DNA from: Pedobacter sp. BAL39
GTDB lineage: Bacteria > Bacteroidota > Bacteroidia > Sphingobacteriales > Sphingobacteriaceae
DNA: 64,000 nt
Direction: 5' to 3'
NCBI RefSeq assembly: GCF_000170795.1
Contig: NZ_ABCM01000015.1
Span: forward strand, 1 to 64,000
The first letter of the stretch is position 1; the number at the start of each line of letters is the position of its first letter. Shown here one piece after another: positions 63,030 through 64,000 of this stretch. The notes beneath the pieces are model-generated. The model made no database searches and had not been told where the DNA came from. It was given only the letters and a program-made list of their open reading frames with translations. The position numbers and the translations under genes are program-made.

Positions 63030-64000
63030 TTAACTTTTCTTTAACGTAAGGGCGGATGATTAAACGGGTGCCGCGGTCGTAGCTGAAGTAGCTCCATACC
63101 CAGTTGACAAACACTACCAGTTTATTCCTGAATCCTACCAGGGTCATCAAATGTACAAACATCCAGGTAAACCACGCGAATACGCCCTGAAATCTGATTT
63201 TATGGAGGTCTACTACGGCGCGGTTACGTCCAACGGTAGCCATAGATCCTTTATCGCGATATTTAAAATTCTCCGTAGGTTTGTTTTCCATAATCTTCAT
63301 CAGGTTTTCTGCAAGCAGTTTTCCCTGCTGAATGGCTGTCGGTGCTACTCCGGGATGTCCGTTCGGAAACTCTTCAGTGATCATTGCAGAGACATCGCCG
63401 ATGGCGTATATATTGTGATAACCATCTACACGGCTGATCTCATTTACCTTTAAGCGGTTGCCTCTGACTACTACCGCAGGGTCCATGCCCTCAGGAATGA
63501 CGCCCTTAACGCCGGCAGACCAAATCACATTTGATGCAGGAATATCGGCTTTGTCGCCCAGTTTAAGGATCTTACCGTCATAGCCAAGCACACGTGTGTT
63601 CGTCATCACAGTCACGCCAAGTTCCTTCAGGAAGTCCATCGCCTTCTTCGAGGCCTGATCGGACATGACGCCCAGCACCTCCGGCGATCCCTCCACCAGG
63701 TAGATGTTCACAAGGTCAATATTGAGCTCTGGATAGTCATTTTTAAGGATGTGTTTTTTGAGCTCCGCGATTGCACCTGCAGTTTCTACGCCGGTTGGAC
63801 CACCACCCACGACCACGAAGTTGAGCAGTTGCTTTAGCGTCTGCGGATCTTCCTCGATCTGTGCAAGTTCCAGGTTCTGTAAAAAGAGGCTGCGTAGGTT
63901 CAGGGCCTCGGGAATCGACTTCATCGGCATGGCGTTGGCCTGTATTTCCTGCTGTCCGAAAAAATTGCTGGTAGAACCGGTCGCCAGCACAAGGTGGTCG
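63007..64000 (-). CDS. Type II NADH dehydrogenase (NDH-2), 5' end outside the window
   Basis: About 331 residues are visible, beginning DHLVLATGSTSNFFG at the right edge; the N-terminal FAD motif is missing. NADH-binding motif VVVGGGPTGVETAGAIAELK, FAD/loop motif YAIGDVSAM, quinone-site region GVAPTAIQQGKLLAENL, and a C-terminal amphipathic to hydrophobic segment (MFVHLMTLVGFRNKL, VNWVWSYFSYDRG) that attaches it to the membrane. NDH-2 passes electrons from NADH to quinone without pumping protons. Possibly co-transcribed with the HMG-CoA lyase gene. Confidence 0.92.
   Translation of the reverse strand, partial: DHLVLATGSTSNFFGQQEIQANAMPMKSIPEALNLRSLFLQNLELAQIEEDPQTLKQLLNFVVVGGGPTGVETAGAIAELKKHILKNDYPELNIDLVNIYLVEGSPEVLGVMSDQASKKAMDFLKELGVTVMTNTRVLGYDGKILKLGDKADIPASNVIWSAGVKGVIPEGMDPAVVVRGNRLKVNEISRVDGYHNIYAIGDVSAMITEEFPNGHPGVAPTAIQQGKLLAENLMKIMENKPTENFKYRDKGSMATVGRNRAVVDLHKIRFQGVFAWFTWMFVHLMTLVGFRNKLVVFVNWVWSYFSYDRGTRLIIRPYVKEKLNEQRTIE

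Overview
The window looks like chromosomal DNA of a Bacteroidota bacterium, most likely of the Sphingobacteriaceae (Pedobacter-like). This rests on a type IX secretion (T9SS) cargo protein with a gliding-motility type C-terminus, a PorP/SprF protein, a long Bacteroidota-type NusB, a GH92 mannosidase, Bacteroidota-style Rhs proteins, and promoters of the TTTG / TAnnTTTG type. The genus is inference; the phylum is well supported. No tRNA, rRNA, CRISPR array, transposase or integrase was seen.

Layout. (1) 1-2745: a non-coding left edge with a hairpin and an 11-bp periodic tandem repeat, then a secreted GH20 beta-hexosaminidase with a C-terminal PA14 module. (2) 3280-24424: an Rhs polymorphic-toxin locus. 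It opens with a coupled envelope trio (predicted outer-membrane barrel, periplasmic FN3-like protein, lipoprotein). A 2225-residue TcB/SpvB-like protein, a membrane-anchored protein and a 2830-residue Rhs protein follow. The Rhs protein carries two copies of a LamG-like module, the Rhs core and a 247-residue unrecognised C-terminal tip. A candidate immunity gene, an orphan toxin-tip fragment and a small lipoprotein come next, in visibly A+T-rich DNA. (3) 24503-40192: five tandem paralogues of a secreted, phage-tail-fibre-like protein that share an N-terminal module. Two of them end in a peptidase S74 intramolecular chaperone domain, and one non-exported small gene is embedded among them. (4) 40192-43228: PorP/SprF facing a PKD-containing T9SS cargo protein.

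(5) 43346-64000: ordinary core genes. They include a PUR-fold DUF3276 protein, an MsbA-like ABC exporter, an amino-acid dehydrogenase, the nusB-DUF1573-yajC-YbbR-coaE cluster with an MBL-fold exonuclease, DUF5522 and MarR genes, a ZIP transporter/PAP2/methyltransferase operon, glmM with a TTG start, a cysteine desulfurase, a GH92 alpha-mannosidase, accD, class II fructose-bisphosphate aldolase, a GNAT acetyltransferase, HMG-CoA lyase and a type II NADH dehydrogenase cut by the right edge.

The most interesting part is the continuous run of about 40 kb (3280-43228) of almost exclusively exported proteins: a split Tc-like Rhs pair with an exchangeable toxin tip, directly followed by an array of exported tail-fibre-like proteins and T9SS-related genes. 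The pieces are recognisable, but I know of no described system that combines them. A cell-surface recognition or antagonism apparatus is an inference.
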